Part shown: positions 45,363-58,969 of the stretch, in pieces | How the letters are laid out: each line of letters begins with the position of its first letter | Numbering within the stretch: position 1 is the stretch's first letter | Source: Ashinkailepas kermadecensis | Lineage: Eukaryota; Arthropoda; Thecostraca; Neolepadidae | Length of the DNA: 64,000 nucleotides | Reading direction: 5' to 3' | Assembly: GCA_034440615.1 (NCBI GenBank) | Contig: JAOTOM010004947.1 | Location: 557,012-621,011, forward strand | Translations under genes and position numbers: made by a program | The notes under the pieces: model-generated | Database searches by the model: none | What the model was told of the DNA's origin: nothing | The model's input: only the letters and a program-made list of their open reading frames with translations

Positions 45363-48300
45363 AATGTCTCGGAGTTCCATGGGCCGTTCTGGTGATCGGC
45401 ACGGTTAGGCAAGCCCTGCAGGCGTTGGTGAACCCACGCCATATCCATCCGACTCCCCCTCGACGCGCCTGCAGACTGGCGCACGTGTTCGCAGTGGATC
45501 CGGGGCCGTAGCCGGGGCTTGTCCGGGGCCGTAGCCGGGGCGTGTCCGTACTCGAGCGCCCCTCAGGCAGAGGCTAATCACAGCAATCGTCTGGACAACC
45601 CACCCACCGTGATTTGATTCAAATAGCGCCTAACTAGCCAAGTGAAGAACATATATTGCAAGGTGTACAGTGCACGTTGTCTTCCGTTATTACCTACTAG
45701 ATACACCTCATTTCCTGGCAACTGAGCAGGGCTCCTCGATTGACTGCTAAAGGTCGTTCGTTCCTATATGGTCTGTTTCCTCCATGGAGAAGCAGACATG
45801 CAGATGCAGGAGACGACGAGGGAAACGGCCAGCACAGGAATTGAGACAGGAAAGGAGAGGAGGCAAAAGGTGGAGGCGCAGACAGAGCCGGGGTGGCGGC
45901 GTGCGACCCTGCCTCCGTGGTGACGCAGACACTTCTCACTGCCGGCTGTCGCCCGTCGCCTCGTTGACCTGTGTGCGCGCGCTCTTCATAGCCGAGCCCA
46001 AACCGCGACTGCACACTCGGCAGCGTGTGACGACTCGCTGCTGGGTCCAATGATTGAGCAGGTGCAGACATTTCAGAAATAAGCATATTTTTTAATCCTC
46101 GACAGCTTGGCAAGGTGCGTTCAAATCCGGGCTCTGCGCGCTACATATTCCGCAAAAAAAAGATTGTAAAAATGGTGTCTCTCCAATTTCAACATGTGTG
46201 CACCGGAAAGCAATCAAATCCAGCGACAGCGGCTGCAGCCTTGTCGAAGTCCAACCCAACCGCCGGACATGGCACGCGCAGCTCAGACCGAAATGCAGTA
46301 TGCCAGATTGGTGAGGTAGCACAGGCACCACGCTGTGCCATGGTCCATTTTGTCTCACATAACTTGGGGGGCAGCCGGTGAACTGTGGTGGTGTACACCT
46401 TGTCTCAGCGCGACACCCTCCATCTAACTAACGCTAACGCTAGCCACGTAATCTCACGGCCTCAGGGCGCGCAGGTCACGTGACATTACGGTCACGTATG
46501 ACACACAGCCTAATATAGCCTAACCTAATGACGAAAGTACCTCGATAACCAAAAACGTACACATGTTCGATCGCGTGAAACCTACGGATGTTCGATTGCC
46601 GTTCGTTTTCTGCACGTTGTGAAACATAGAAAACCAACATAACCGTCACGTAGCAAAACAGTGCCAAGTACTCATCCTGTACAACGCATGCTTTTACCAG
46701 ATGACTATCGTATGCCGTTTGATGTTGCTATGCTGTGTTCTTTTCAGCCGTCCTTGCTTAATGATGTCATGCATTTCTTGTGGCGGGTGCGTGAAGTTTC
46801 AGTTGGCAGTAACTTCTGGGTGTTTCTTCTGATTCACTGTTACACATTGTGATATTAATGGTTGCTTGACTTCTCAGCTATGCCAAGTAGCTGACAGTCA
46901 TCACCAAATTAAGTTTAACATCAAAGATTCTTGGCTAAAAGCGAAACATCGCATAGATGGGTAGTAAGATGGACCATATGTTTTATGGTATAGGCTAGCT
47001 GAATGTGGCTATCTTGGCATAGCCAAACAAGCAGAAGTCTCGTCGCCGGCCGCCCAGCGGCGTCGGCACGGCGCGGCTGGTCGCGACGCCAGGATGGACC
47101 GCCACCGGCCAAGGTCCATCAGCGCTCGCCCGCCGATACCAATACTCTGCTGCCATCTATTGGCGGAGCACACCTGCCACCTGCCGACGCGGCAGCGAAC
47201 CTCCGTCGAGCATGTTTTCCCTTACCAATGTGGGAAGTAGTTGCGCGCCACGGGTACACCCAGAGGTCTAGAAACGTGGCTACTTAGCTACTATGGTAGG
47301 TAGCGCATCTGCTTATGACCTTTTTGCAGATGTATCGAATTTAGAGAATGTGTTTTAATACTTCGTATACCTGTGTCGGACGAGCGACAGAAAATAAGAA
47401 AACTGAATACGTCGCATCAATTCCATCAGCATCAGACCGTGAACAACATCAATGCAACAGAGTATGGCATAAACAACACTAAATGATATTCATTAGTGGG
47501 ATAATAAACATTTGCGGGATAATAAACATGGGATAATAAACATCTATGGCATCTAAGCTGACGTATCTTGAAATTATTTTAAGCAGTCTTGAACCAGAAG
47601 CGTATGGGGGCCTGGGGGGTGCAGCGTCAGCTGGTGCAGCTGCTGAAACAGGCCTTAGACTCCTCCCGCTCCCACCCACACTCCGTAGCTTTCCAGAGGT
47701 TCGGTCTTCAGCGATGCTTTGCACACATTAAGCATCGACTCCACAATCCACACTCCAAATCCATATCATTGAATCTGAATGGCAATTATACTGTTGTCTC
47801 TAGTTATCTTGATTATACCATGATCCAGATTATACGGTGAATGTTGTATTCTGTATACTGGATTGCCAATGTAGCGCCATGTAGCGCGACGTATCACAAG
47901 CAAAACTCGCCAGTTTAAGTTAAAATTGATGAGCATTGCTGGGTACATAATCATGGATTTTTATCTATTCATGTGCTATAACAAAGTATATATATATATA
48001 TTGTATTGTGATGCGGAAACTTCAGGTGATTATCTCCCTCCTTCGGGATGCGTAGCGCGGTGTATGCACTTTTAATGAAGTGTACACACTTCCCATTTGC
48101 GCATTATTTAATTATTTCATAATATTCCCTGCTGGGTAAAAAAACAGAAAATATTTCTTTATAATTAGAAAAGTAAGAAACAGTTGTTTCATTTTAGTAA
48201 TGTATGGAACAAGCATACATTCACAAGTCAACGCGCCTATTTATTAAAATCCGTGATATTCGTTTAAAACTGGCAGCATTTACATGCCAGACGCCGCAAA

Positions 48301-51260
48301 CGTCACATTTCTTTGGTCGCTCTATCAATTGAATTTATTGCGATCGTTGCCGCTAGGCACCGCTGGCAGCACGCCGTTCTGACGTCATGTATTATTTAAA
48401 GAAACGTTTTCCTATAAATACTGATATTGAACTAAGCAATGTTGTATTTTGTGATATTTTATTGGAGATTAACTACTGTAGGTAGATAATGTAGTCCATG
48501 CCAGGAAATGTTAATATAATATTAAACCATGACGTCAGAATGAAGTGACTCACGAGCGGTAGACAACTCCAATAAATGAAGTTGACAGAGCGACAGGTGA
48601 GTTTGCTTCCGTGCAGTTCCTTTCAAACGTGACCAGTTTTTACGCGGTTATTGCGCGTGGGCTCTTCCTTTTCGAGTGGTCCCGTGATGGCTTGCCACAA
48701 TGCCCAAGGAGCGAAAGTTGAGCAAGATCAGAAGTCCCATGAGGTCGGATGCCTGGGCATCATGGCAATTCGTGCATTGTGGGGTACCAGGTTGTAGTTG
48801 GTATAGCTACGAGTATTAGCTAGTATTAGCTATTAGCACACGTCACGTGGCAAGTAAGCACAAGGAATTGTCTGAGAAGGATATTCGGTTCAAAGGCACA
48901 GGATTTGCAACCGGGGAGAAGTTTGCGAGCTGGTGCCCGGTGTATGTGGAAAGTACCTACCTAGGTATGGGTAGGGGTGATGTCTCCGAACAGTTCTATG
49001 AGTCCTGAGCACTTGCCTTTGCTATGTAAAAGATACTTAACTTCATGATCATATCCCCTCATCTTTAAGCTTGGCACACACCCTACGAGGTGAGTGATTA
49101 ATCATTTGCAGATGCAATCCTTCATGGAAAAGGCAATGGCTCTGAATTTGAGAACTGTTTGGTTGAAACTCTACTTAATTTTCCTGAAATGCCACCCCTC
49201 AAGCCCTCTTGCAATCCCCAATTTGTTGAAATGCTGCCCTTCCAGCCCATTTGCAGCCATCAGCTGCATGTCTGACCAACATTGAGCACACCTTGATGGC
49301 CATGACCAAGGCTTAAAAATTGGGCTGTTTTGCAACACAAGATGTTGGTAGGTATTTGCTTAGCAGCATGGCATCTTTGGTTAAGCATGATGCAATGCAT
49401 AACATTAACCAACCTAACAAAATTTGGCTAAATCTGAAGCCTAATTTTGTGTGCATGGGCTGCCAATGTTAGCAAGTGCTGTAATACAGCTCGTTTTGGA
49501 CATGTTCTTTCAATACAGTTCTGGTTGGCTTTTGGCATCATCTTGCGCACCACAATTGTCACACAGTTTGCCATGGTGTTGTTCCATGCAATTCCTTATA
49601 CCATTGTCCAAAAAATGCATGTCTACCTGTGCAGATGAAGAACATTGTTGCTTAGAAATTGTGGATGATTTGAGAAAAACAAGACATGCATTCAAGGATG
49701 GAAAGCCAGCATTTTACATCATTGATCAGTTATGGTTATTATGTCTGTCTAAACAGTTTAAGCAGGGAAATGATGAAAACTTGAGAAAGTATGAAGGAAT
49801 ACATTGCCATCCATTGTGAATTTCTCGTCTTGATATGTGCTAGTATATTGAACGAATCACATATTCTCCGATTTGATATGAACCTTTAGCTGTTGTGTAC
49901 GGTGCCTGTGGAGATCAGCTGTGTTGTAGAATATTCAAACTGTAGCGGCGACTACGCCCTAATCCCAAATATACCCTTGGCTGTAATCCGTGCCATGGAG
50001 TTAACTGCGGGTTAAAAAAGGCCATAACCATGACATGGGATAACCGGAGCAAATGTGAACAAGTTATGAAGCGATAGTCCGACATTAAAGCGCTGGTTTG
50101 ATCGTATTTACATCATTTCATTCCATGTATTTTATGTTTTGACAAGAAACACAGAATGAATGACCTAAGGATAAGCCTCGAAGTACCTTAATATTTGGTA
50201 TACAGAGATGTTTTATAACACATAAATCGACGACCCGGCACATGTTCTTCGATTACTCGTAGTGATTTAAGAAGTTTTCGCTCTTCATGTAGCAATTACG
50301 TGTTTCCATAAATTGGTGTGTAGCGGAACCGGCAATTTTTAGATCTCTGGGTACACCTGTTGGCTATTCAAGCCCAAAATTGAATACGGTCTGAAGTGAA
50401 CCGACAGTCAACCGTTGACGAAATTCCATCATCCTACTGGCAATTTTTGCAGAAGAATAGACGTAAAAGTGCATGACATGGGGGCGGGGGTGCGGCGACG
50501 GCGGCGGCGCGAACCGACTTCGTTCAATCTATGTAAAATTATACCAGATTATGGTCAAGAGTGAAGACTGAAGAATATACAGCTTTAATTTCTGGCTTCG
50601 TAGTGGCATGATGTGATTCTTAAATACTTGATGTAGCTTCTTATAGCTTATTGAACAATGTCAAAGTATGGTAGTCTCAATATTGTTTCACTACATGATA
50701 TGCAAGATAACATACGCTAAAAAGCTGTTTTTTAACACACTTCAGTGCATTTCGACCGAGCCCAACCGGGCTTGGTCATAGCCCGGTTGGGCTATGGGCC
50801 CGGACTTCGGTCACACAATTATGACATTTGCCACCTCTAGCGGACAAACTTCGGATAGCCCTGGTGGCTGACTAATGGTCTACCAAATTCGGCGCAGCTA
50901 TGGCGCGTCCTGCACTCAACTCGGAGGTGCCCACGTCAAAGCAGAAGCACGCGCCCGACGGTCACGTGGTGCACGCCACCCCGTCGTCAAGCGACTGATA
51001 ACTCGTGGGTCACGTGCCTTCACAAAATCTGTGAGTCGCGCGGCTTGTGGAATGATCCTTGGAACAGCGATTCAGGGATTCAGGGATTCAGGGAACATAG
51101 CGAATAGCGATTCAGGGCATGTGTGCATGCCAAGCGTGCAGGCTGTAACGTTTCGGCTATAAATCATCTGTGCACGAATAGTTCGGGTTACGGCCACTCG
51201 CTCGCCAAATGTGAGGCCGCAGCACGCACAGTTCGAAACTCGGAGGTGCTCCATTCAAAG
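45363..51260. other. No recognised gene; possible decayed coding tract at 49.1-49.8 kb
   Basis: The plus strand at 49090-49830 has overlapping open frames (for example GNGSEFENCLVETLLNF, and DEEHCCLEIVDDLRKTRHAF in another frame). They look protein-like but are out of register and match nothing I can name, so this may be an old pseudogene. A 14-bp perfect hairpin lies at 50759-50793. A (TA)n run is at 47988-48001. A GATTCAGG triple repeat lies near 51068-51095. Confidence 0.3.
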
Positions 51261-51869
51261 TAGATGCACGTACTGGGCCGGCAAATGATGCAGCATAAAC
51301 CGCTGTTGAAACCAAACGCTGGTGGTTCGCCGACATGTGCATGTCCTAACCACATTTCGGGACTGTGGACTATCAGGTATCACCTGTGGCGCTGTCTAAT
51401 GGAATTGGATGCACAATACGTACACATTCAGCACATCCACAGCCTGGCATTTGTCACAAAAAAGTAGATGCACGTACTGGGCCGGCAAATGATGCAGCAT
51501 AAACCGCTGTTGAAACCAAACGCTGGTGGTTCGCCGACATGTGCATGTCCTAACCACATTTCGGGGCTGCCGACTGTCCGGTATCACCTGTGGCGCTGTC
51601 TAATGGAATTGGATGCACAATACGTACACATTCAGCACATCCACAGCCTGGCATTTGTCACAAAAAAGTAGATGCACGTACTGGGCCGGCAAATGATGCA
51701 GCATAAACCGCTGTTGAAACCAAACGCTGGTGGTTCGCCGACATGTGCATGTCCTGACCACATTTCGGGGCTGCCGACTGTCCGGTATCACCTGTGGCGC
51801 TGTCTAATGGAATTGGATGCACAATACGTACACATTCAGCACATCCACAGCCTGGCATTTGTCACAAAA
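51261..51869. repeat. 204-bp tandem triplication
   Basis: Three head-to-tail copies start TAGATGCACGTACTGGGCC at 51261, 51465 and 51669. Copies 2 and 3 are nearly identical; copy 1 differs at ACTGTGGACTATCAGG. 204 is divisible by three, so each unit shows the same 67-codon frame closed by TAG; I see no family match. Diverged relatives of the flanking GGAGGTGC(C/T)C...CGACGGTCA block occur at 50923 and 52262. Confidence 0.93.
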
Positions 51870-52599
51870 ACACCATTAAAACACTGGACAGGTACGGACA
51901 GCATTCATGGTAGGTCTATGCCCCCGCCGAATTTGGTGGCAATCGCACGCGCCGTTTGAAATGTTGATGGTGCCTAACTCGAAGAAACGCAGGTACGTCA
52001 TCGTCACGTAGTGCACTCTACTGGGCCAACTGCCCGAAATCTGTCCGACTCCGTGTCGGGCACATTTTCGAGAAATGTCAGATAGACACGCTGTGCATCA
52101 TAGGCTGTAGGTTTTCCTAGCTGCAAGATGGGTGCATTGCGTTTGCACGTGCACCACACGCCCACTGCGGCAACCACCTCTACCAATTGGACATATCTGA
52201 ATAGCCCCGGGGGCCGGTTACCCAATCACCAAATTTAGTGGCTGTAGCCGTCGCCGCTCTCCGCTGGGAGGAGGTGCCCCACATGCATGTATATGCACGT
52301 GCCTGACGGTCATTAGGTGCGCCACACCCGGGCGCCCAATACAGCAGCAACTGGGCTTGCATTCGTGGTCTGAGGACAGCAAGGTTTTAGCCTGCAACAC
52401 ATACCAATGTCGGAAAACGAAAGGGGAAGTTCACAGTTCAGAACTAATGTACTCAATTGTAATATGGTTGATGTCTGGCTAGTGGCATACCGAAGAGGGT
52501 GGGACAAAGGGGGCCAATCCCCCCCCCCCCTCCCTGACAGGTGGTGGATTGCCCAAGAGTCACGTCGGTTGCCCAAATATCGCACTAGGGTGGATAAAC
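51870..52599. other. No recognised gene; diverged repeat relatives
   Basis: Shares loose similarity with 50840-51000 (CCACCTCTA...CCAAATT...GGAGGTGCCC). A C-run is at 52519-52531. Confidence 0.35.
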
Positions 52600-53170
52600 A
52601 TTTCCGTCGGGCCCCAGATAAATAGAGCGTGACCTCAAAATTGGCATTGGAACCGAAACAAATCACGGCGGGCCCCAAAAATAAGCAGGGATTCAGAGAA
52701 ATAAATGTCCGGGCCGGAAAATCGCTGTGGAGCCCATAATCACGCATCAGGCTTCCAAAAATCGCGTGACATCCAGAATAATCGTGTCAGGGCTAGAAGA
52801 AAATTGGGATGGAGCACACTAATATGGCGATGGGGCACGAAAAATAACGCCAGGGCCTGGCTTCAAATAATTCAGAAGAGGTCTGGGAAAATCGTGTCGA
52901 GCCGAGAAAACTCTGCGGGGCCCAGAAAGCTCACCTTGTGACCGTTGTAGGGCGACATGGTTCACATTGCAGCTGTTGTACGGCGAATCAGTTCACCTTG
53001 TGCCCTGCTGTAGGTGACTCGAGCTCACCTTGCGGCTTTTCTAGGGCGACGTATCTCACCTTGTAGCTGTTGTAGGGTGGAACAGACCACCTTGTGGCCA
53101 ATGTAGGGCAACTCAACACACCTGGTAGCCATTGCAGGATAACTCAACTGACCTTGTAGCCATTGTAGGG
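52600..53170. repeat. Two degenerate minisatellites (~30 bp and ~38 bp)
   Basis: 52600-52930 repeats GGGCC(C/G)...AAAAATCGCGT-like units. 52930-53170 repeats CACCTTGTAGC(C/T)GTTGTAGGGCGACT-like units, about six copies. Confidence 0.6.
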
Positions 53171-55731
53171 TGACTGTGACTCAGTGCCAGTCGGGAGTCC
53201 ACTTCCGCTGGCGTAGGGCTGGTATCGCCCACTGCGACACTTTAGAGACAGCAGAGCCATCTGGCCGGCGGCGAGCGAACCACAGGTGTGTCGACTACCT
53301 GCGGCAAACAGGTAAACGTCACCTCCCAGTTACATGTGGCTCAGTGGAGTAGCCAAGGGACGGGGCGAAGGGGGCAGCCCTTGGGTCGACGGCATAAACA
53401 TCATAAATGTCCCTGGCCTAAGGGCCCAAGCTTTTGCTTTAAGCTTTAAAGGTCCCTGACCTAAGGCCTAAGGGCCTGGGGTCCCTGGCCCAAGCTATTG
53501 AAGAGGGGACTTCGGCTGGACGGAGTGTCCTGAGCTAGAGGGCTGCTGAGTCGAAGAGGGAGTCCGGCCGGACGTGCAGAGCCGGCTCAAAGCCGGCTCT
53601 GGGGGCTCAGGACTCTAGCCGGACGTGCAGCAGGAGCCAAAGACGGGGTCGACTTTGGCTCACGCTGGTCGAGGAGCTCAGAGCTGACAGCGAGCCTCAG
53701 GCCGATACAGAGGCACTGGAGACGATCCGGGCCGAAGCGGAGGGTTTCTGGTGTAAAAGGCCTCTGAGATCATGGAGGTGCCCCGGGCTGTTAAAAAGCA
53801 GTGGCATTTCCAAAGGGTGAACGGGCGCTCGCCCCCTAGCGAGCTCGATGGGGCCCTTCAGGCGACCACCCTGAGGGGCAGAAGTATAGCTGATGAAAAT
53901 TAAAGCGCATCTAACAGCTTGCATGGGAAGGGCCCTTGAGACCTGAAGACGTCCACCCTGAGGGCTGGAAAGGGCCGTGAAAGACAAGAGAGGGCCCTCC
54001 CGAGGGCTGGAATACCCATGCCAGCTGGAAAGAGCAGTCTCAGCCTGAATGGTCCTCTAACAGCTGAGGAATAAACATGGCGCTTGAGGGCCAGAGATGT
54101 CTGGCATGCTATTGGGATTCGAAAGGATCCCTGATGGATAAACAGAGCTTAAAGAGGACTAGTGTGTGTGTGAGGAGGGGGGGGGGGAAATTCAGAGTTG
54201 AAATTCCCCCGAGATGAGAGCTGGACAGGATTATTGTGGGCTGTGATGTGCCCGTAAAAGCAGGAGAGGGCCCTGAGGGATGAATAAAATATTTAGGTGT
54301 CAGATAGGGCGGGACTGAGATTCTCCTGATGTTGAGAGCGGCCTCTAGTGGATGAAAAAGGTCCCACGAGAGATTGAAGAAATTCGCTTTTGGCTAGCGA
54401 TTGCTGTGAGGAATACTGAGGGCCAGCCTCGGATATAGAATGTTCTTGAAACTACAACAGTTGCCGATAACTGGGAATGGCCCCTAGCAGCTTGGGAGGG
54501 CCCTTGGGGGCTAACAGAGCCTCCCTTGATCTGAGGAGAGTTCCTAAGGCTACCGATGGTCGTGAGGAATACTGAGTTTCAGGTCGTGTTGATCAACACC
54601 ACAACGTCATAGTCGTGATGCTAGATTTCATGAAGCCTTGGGGGACCCCCCACCCCCACCCCACCCCACCTCAGTCCTTCACCGTAGCGAAACTCATGTC
54701 GGTCACACTTGTGTTTATGTGCCGTGAATAATCGGAGCCGGTGCCTTTTGCGGCGATCAAGGCGCCGCTCCGGAAGCTCATGTGGTAGAGCAGTGGCATT
54801 GGTATCCCCTACGTCGATTAGCATCACTCAAGCTCTGCTGCACGCACTGCTGTTTAGCCAACCCCTCCCCTCATCCCTCTCAAGGGGCATCCTCTGGAAA
54901 GTGGTAAGATCGAAAGCGCACCGGCTTAGTGGCCTTGTCGGCCCATCAGTGACGCGTTACCCTGAGCCAACATGATAACACTCGATGGAGACTCATCGGT
55001 CTGCTGGTGACTCCAGGGACCAGGCGACAGGCACCAGCTCTGATCAGATGCGGCCCACTCCAGGAGCGGACGAAGGCCCGAAAAGCTGGGATGTCACCGC
55101 ATTCGAATGAATTGTATTTCCCCTTCAATGAAGTTTTGTTGGACAAGGCCTCGACTCGAACTACTACCAGACGAGATCAAGTGCAGTGGTCGAATGCTTT
55201 GACGATCAACATGCAGTTTGAGACAGTGGAGTCGGCCGAGCTGACGTCACAGAGCTTACGTAACGGGACACACAACGGGATGTAGCCTGCACCGAAATGA
55301 TACGCAATAACGGAACAGTTATTTTTCATTTTACTTGCCGATGAGCCGAATGAAATGAAACCACATACTGCGTATGATCACGAAAAGTGCGAAACTCACG
55401 ATTCCTCGAATGTTTGGGTACAGAAACGGTTCATGCATGCGTGCATGCGTGACGCGTGACGCGTGACGAGCCGGCTGGTGCAATGACCTTGATGATGGCC
55501 GCAGCCACCCAGCGCCCAGAGGCGTCCAGAGCGCCTCCAGGCGGCGGGGTAAAGGGGGACGGGCAGCCGGCTGCGGGGTGTATTTCAAACTCCTGCCGAG
55601 CCTTTCCCAGAATGATACCGAGTCGCGGGTGGCGTTTGCGGACGACGCGTCAAGATGACCGACCGATATCGCGGCCGTCCTATCTGCTCAGCCACAGCCG
55701 CATTGTGCTGCCGAAGCTAACCGGACCAGCA
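53171..55731. other. No recognised gene; dispersed repeat family members
   Basis: 53340-53400 carries a TCAGTGGAGTAGCCAAGGGA scrap like a MITE end. 53690-54580 has degenerate GAGGGCTGGAAAGGGCC blocks, plus GTGAGGAATACTGAG at 54401 and 54561, related to 37.1-37.5 kb. A G-run lies at 54177-54187. A tRNA-like GCTCATGTGGTAGAGCA at 54776 lacks a B box. Confidence 0.4.
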
Positions 55732-55925
55732 CTCAGGAGGGTGCGCTGCTGAAGCTGACCGGACCAGCACTCAGGAGGGTGCGCTGCTGAAGCTGACCGG
55801 GGCCAGCACTCAGGAGGGTGCGCTGCTGAAGCTGACCGGACCAGCACTCAGGAGGGTGCGCTGCTGAAGCTGACCGGGGCCAGCACTCAGGAGGGTGCGC
55901 TGCTGAAGCTGACCGGGGCCAGCGC
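55732..55925. repeat. 38-bp minisatellite, about 5 copies
   Basis: The unit is GCTGACCGG(A/G)(C/G)CAGCACTC followed by AGGAGGGTGCGCTGCTGAA. It lies at the left flank of the CpG island. Confidence 0.92.
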
Positions 55926-56039
55926 TCAGCGAGGGCGGCCGGAGCAAGGCCGACAAACAGCGGCCCCTCATCAGCGACCGCAGAGGAGTAGCCGCTGACA
56001 CTGACCACGTGAACACCGACCGACTTATCGCCAGAACGT

Positions 56040-56720
56040 GGTGAAACGCGCCCCGCCGAGCTGCGCTGATTTTGGCGCGTGCATCGCCCAGCAGTTGAGC
56101 CGCAGCCGGAACCTGGCGGCCGCCGCTCCGTTTCTCCTCCAGTGTGGGACGCGCCAGCGCCGCCGGTTTCACCACCGCACTCACCTCTGGCGCGGTGGCT
56201 TCCCGCTGCGGTGTGACGACCGTTCGCCGACCGCTACCCGGCCCGAAAGCACCCCATCACGCCGCGTGTCGTGTGTCCGGCACCACGTCAGAGCGTCCTG
56301 TCCGAGCGCCAGCACAGCCGCTCGGCAGCGGAGACAGCTCGGCAGCGGCCCGCAGCCTCCTCGCCTTGTCGCCGGGCGCAGGCCGTCCCACTGCACTGGC
56401 GCGGCCAGCGCCCGGCAGCCGGCGGCCAACCGAATCGCAAGCGCCGCCGCGCGGCCGGCCAATCACAGGGCGCGGCCTTGGGAAGCGACGCGAACGACGG
56501 CACGTGAGAAGGCCACCGACACGGCGCGCGCCTGGAGCCGCCCCTGCGGGGTATTTGCCGGGCGGGGCGGGGCGGGCGGCGGGAGGGGGCGGCGTGTCTC
56601 AGGGGTGCTGGAGCAGCCCTGCGGCCGCCCTGGTGAGCGTCGTCTGCCTGGACGCGCTGGAGCCCCCCCTGGTGACTTCGCAGCGGCGCTGGCGGTGCTC
56701 TTGGCAGCGTGCCGGCGATA
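56040..56720. promoter_or_regulatory. CpG island, candidate promoter
   Basis: The block is very GC- and CpG-rich. It has a CCAAT box in context (GGCCGGCCAATCACAGG near 56457) and stacked GC boxes (GGGCGGGGCGGGGCGGGCGG near 56560). All six frames are open for long distances because of composition, so the ~230-codon frames are not called. The direction and the gene served are unknown. Confidence 0.35.
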
Positions 56721-56839
56721 GAACAGTGCTGGGTCCGCCCGTGAAAATGTGCCGACCTCGAGTCGGGCCTGTGGAAGCAGACACCGGATATGTGCGGCCG
56801 ACGGACAGCCCTGTGGCCGCCTTTTGGAGGCGATTGTGA

Positions 56840-58004
56840 CGTCAGCAGATTATGTCAATGTTACTGCATCTGATATGGCATGTTGAGATAGGCGGCGGAC
56901 GTGCAAACCTGGGGTGGAGTGAGGACATACGCAGGGATCATCCTTGCTATGCGATAATTGGGGGGGTGGGGGTGGAGGAGTAGTAAGGTATTAAAAGTTG
57001 TTTTTTAGAGGAAACGTGATGTAGTATTTTTTCCCAAAGAACTGCAATGCAAGGGAAATGAGACAACTAGGGACAACACACAAAAACATATTGAGGAATG
57101 ATGGAGTGCGAGCAGGACGGAGGCTGAGGTAAGGTTGCCAGGGGTCGTAGACGACCCTGACTTCTCATATCCAAATATTTCAATCAAATCCAGTCATTGA
57201 AAAGTGTTTCAATAGACTGGAGAGCATTTGTCAGGCTCGGGGCTAGACGGTTCTAGAAGGGACTAGAAGGTTAAAAATCGATATGATTCATGTGAGTAGG
57301 ATTATTCAAAGAGGAGGGTAAATCCATACCTGATCAACATGGTCCGAGCAGACGAAAAGCTGTTCAGCGAGAGGACGGGTGAGGGAAGGGTGGGAACACG
57401 CGCCACCAAAAATGACAGTGTAGTCATGGACCGAACTGTGTCTACCATTTTAACTTGGAATGTCATGGTCTTTTATTCGGCACTTTACAGATCAATATGA
57501 ACTGAACTGAAGCTAAAGTAGCTTAAGTGAAACAGAAAGGAGTGTCGCAATCGTTGTTTCATTGGAATCTGTAAATAACAATGTTCGGCTATTCTGTTTA
57601 TGCGGATCCTTCGGAGAAGCCAAGGGAAGTCTGGGGAAGTTACCATTGCTGGTGCACCACTACCAAAAGTTGAGGCACGAGAACCACTGACCGATTCTCT
57701 TACGGTCAAGTCGTAGTTTAGTATTCAATAAATTAGTTGCACATGTTTTATAGCCACTGAATGGTCAGCTTCAACTCTCATTATGAACTTCAGCGGCTTT
57801 GTTGCTCAGGACACCCGTCGAATATAGCTGAGCGCGGGACCGACCGATGTGGTGTTAATTATGGAAATATCAATGCATTCCAGAAATACGGTCTGACCGT
57901 CTCCGGTTGTCGCTCAGCATTCAACGTAGAATCTATAATATAACAACCGAAGATGAAATGGTGATTGATCAGAAAATCGTCCTCGACAAGATCCCCGGGT
58001 TGAA
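56840..58004. other. No recognised gene
   Basis: A G-run tract lies at 56960-56970. No repeats or coding signal otherwise. Confidence 0.4.
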
Positions 58005-58156
58005 ACCGACGTCGGCTGCTCACGACAAACCGCACTCTGCTCACGACAAACCGACGTCGGCTGCTCACGACAAACCGACGTCGGCTGCTCGCTGCTCACG
58101 ACAAACCGACGTCGGCTGCTCACGACAAACCGACGTCGGCTGCTCACGACAAACCG
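58005..58156. repeat. 24/21-bp minisatellite, about 7 copies
   Basis: Units of GACGTCGGCTGCTCACGACA + AACC with a shorter GCACTCTGCTCACGACAAACC variant at both ends. One unit has a duplicated GCTGCTC. Confidence 0.9.
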
Positions 58157-58199
58157 CACTCTGCGGCCCAATCCAAACGATGGGAAAGAAATTGAGCCG

Positions 58200-58231
<32 letters not shown>

Positions 58232-58533
58232 AGGCGGCCGACGCTCCGACGGATGTGTGGCGCGCGGCGCCTCAGTTCAGCAGTGACACGGACCAGATGG
58301 GCGCCGAGCCTCCTCGCCCGGCCGGCGGGGCGGGGCAGAGTTGCAACACGGCCTTGTGACTGCAACACCGGTCCGGCTGGACCGGACCGGTGTTGCCGTG
58401 AAGGCCCCGCTCTCGGCCCCGCTGTCGGCTGCAACTGCATCTCCGCGCAAACGACAAGCACGAAGACAGATAGGGAGAGGCGAGCCGAGAGCGAGTGAGT
58501 CAGTGAAGGGGTGAGTGGATCAGAGAGAGACAG

Positions 58534-58624
<91 letters not shown>

Positions 58625-58969
58625 TGGGGGAAGGAGAGGGGGGGGGGGAGAGGAGGGGGGGGGAGAGAGCGAGCGAGAATATGGGATGGAGGGGACCATC
58701 CACCAGTAATAGGTACGCCCCTCCCAAAGTGCGAGACGGGCCGGAGATTGCGGCCGGTTGGCGTGAGCAGCAAACAACAGGCGTCCGTCACATCGGCCCC
58801 TGCGCCGGCCGTCAGCTACCAGCTTTGTTTGATCAGTGTGTGTCTGCTGCCGATGCTCGTCCAGCCTTGTTTTGCTGGGCTGGAGGCACACGACAAAACA
58901 ACGTTCTCCTTCATCGACAGCCACTCTATAATCCCACTGCTAAGGATCATCAGCTCGTGCCAGCCGACA
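58157..58969. other. Unique spacer with hairpin and (GA)n tract
   Basis: GCAGACGG(G) repeats lie at 58203-58233. A perfect 15-bp stem (GCAACACCGGTCCGG, 58362-58376, with 58382-58396) has loop CTGGA. A (GA)n/(GAGAGA) tract with G-runs runs at 58525-58675. No gene is supported. Confidence 0.6.

Noticed and set aside
47281..47330. tRNA-Met-like TAGCTACTATGGTAGGTAGC
   Set aside because: Only a partial D-arm and anticodon resemblance, with no T-arm.
54760..54840. tRNA gene at GCTCATGTGGTAGAGCA
   Set aside because: It has an A-box look but no B box and no cloverleaf closure.
56038..56839. Two ~230-codon frames in the CpG island
   Set aside because: All frames are open there because of base composition. 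The peptides are Arg/Ala/Pro-rich with no motif.
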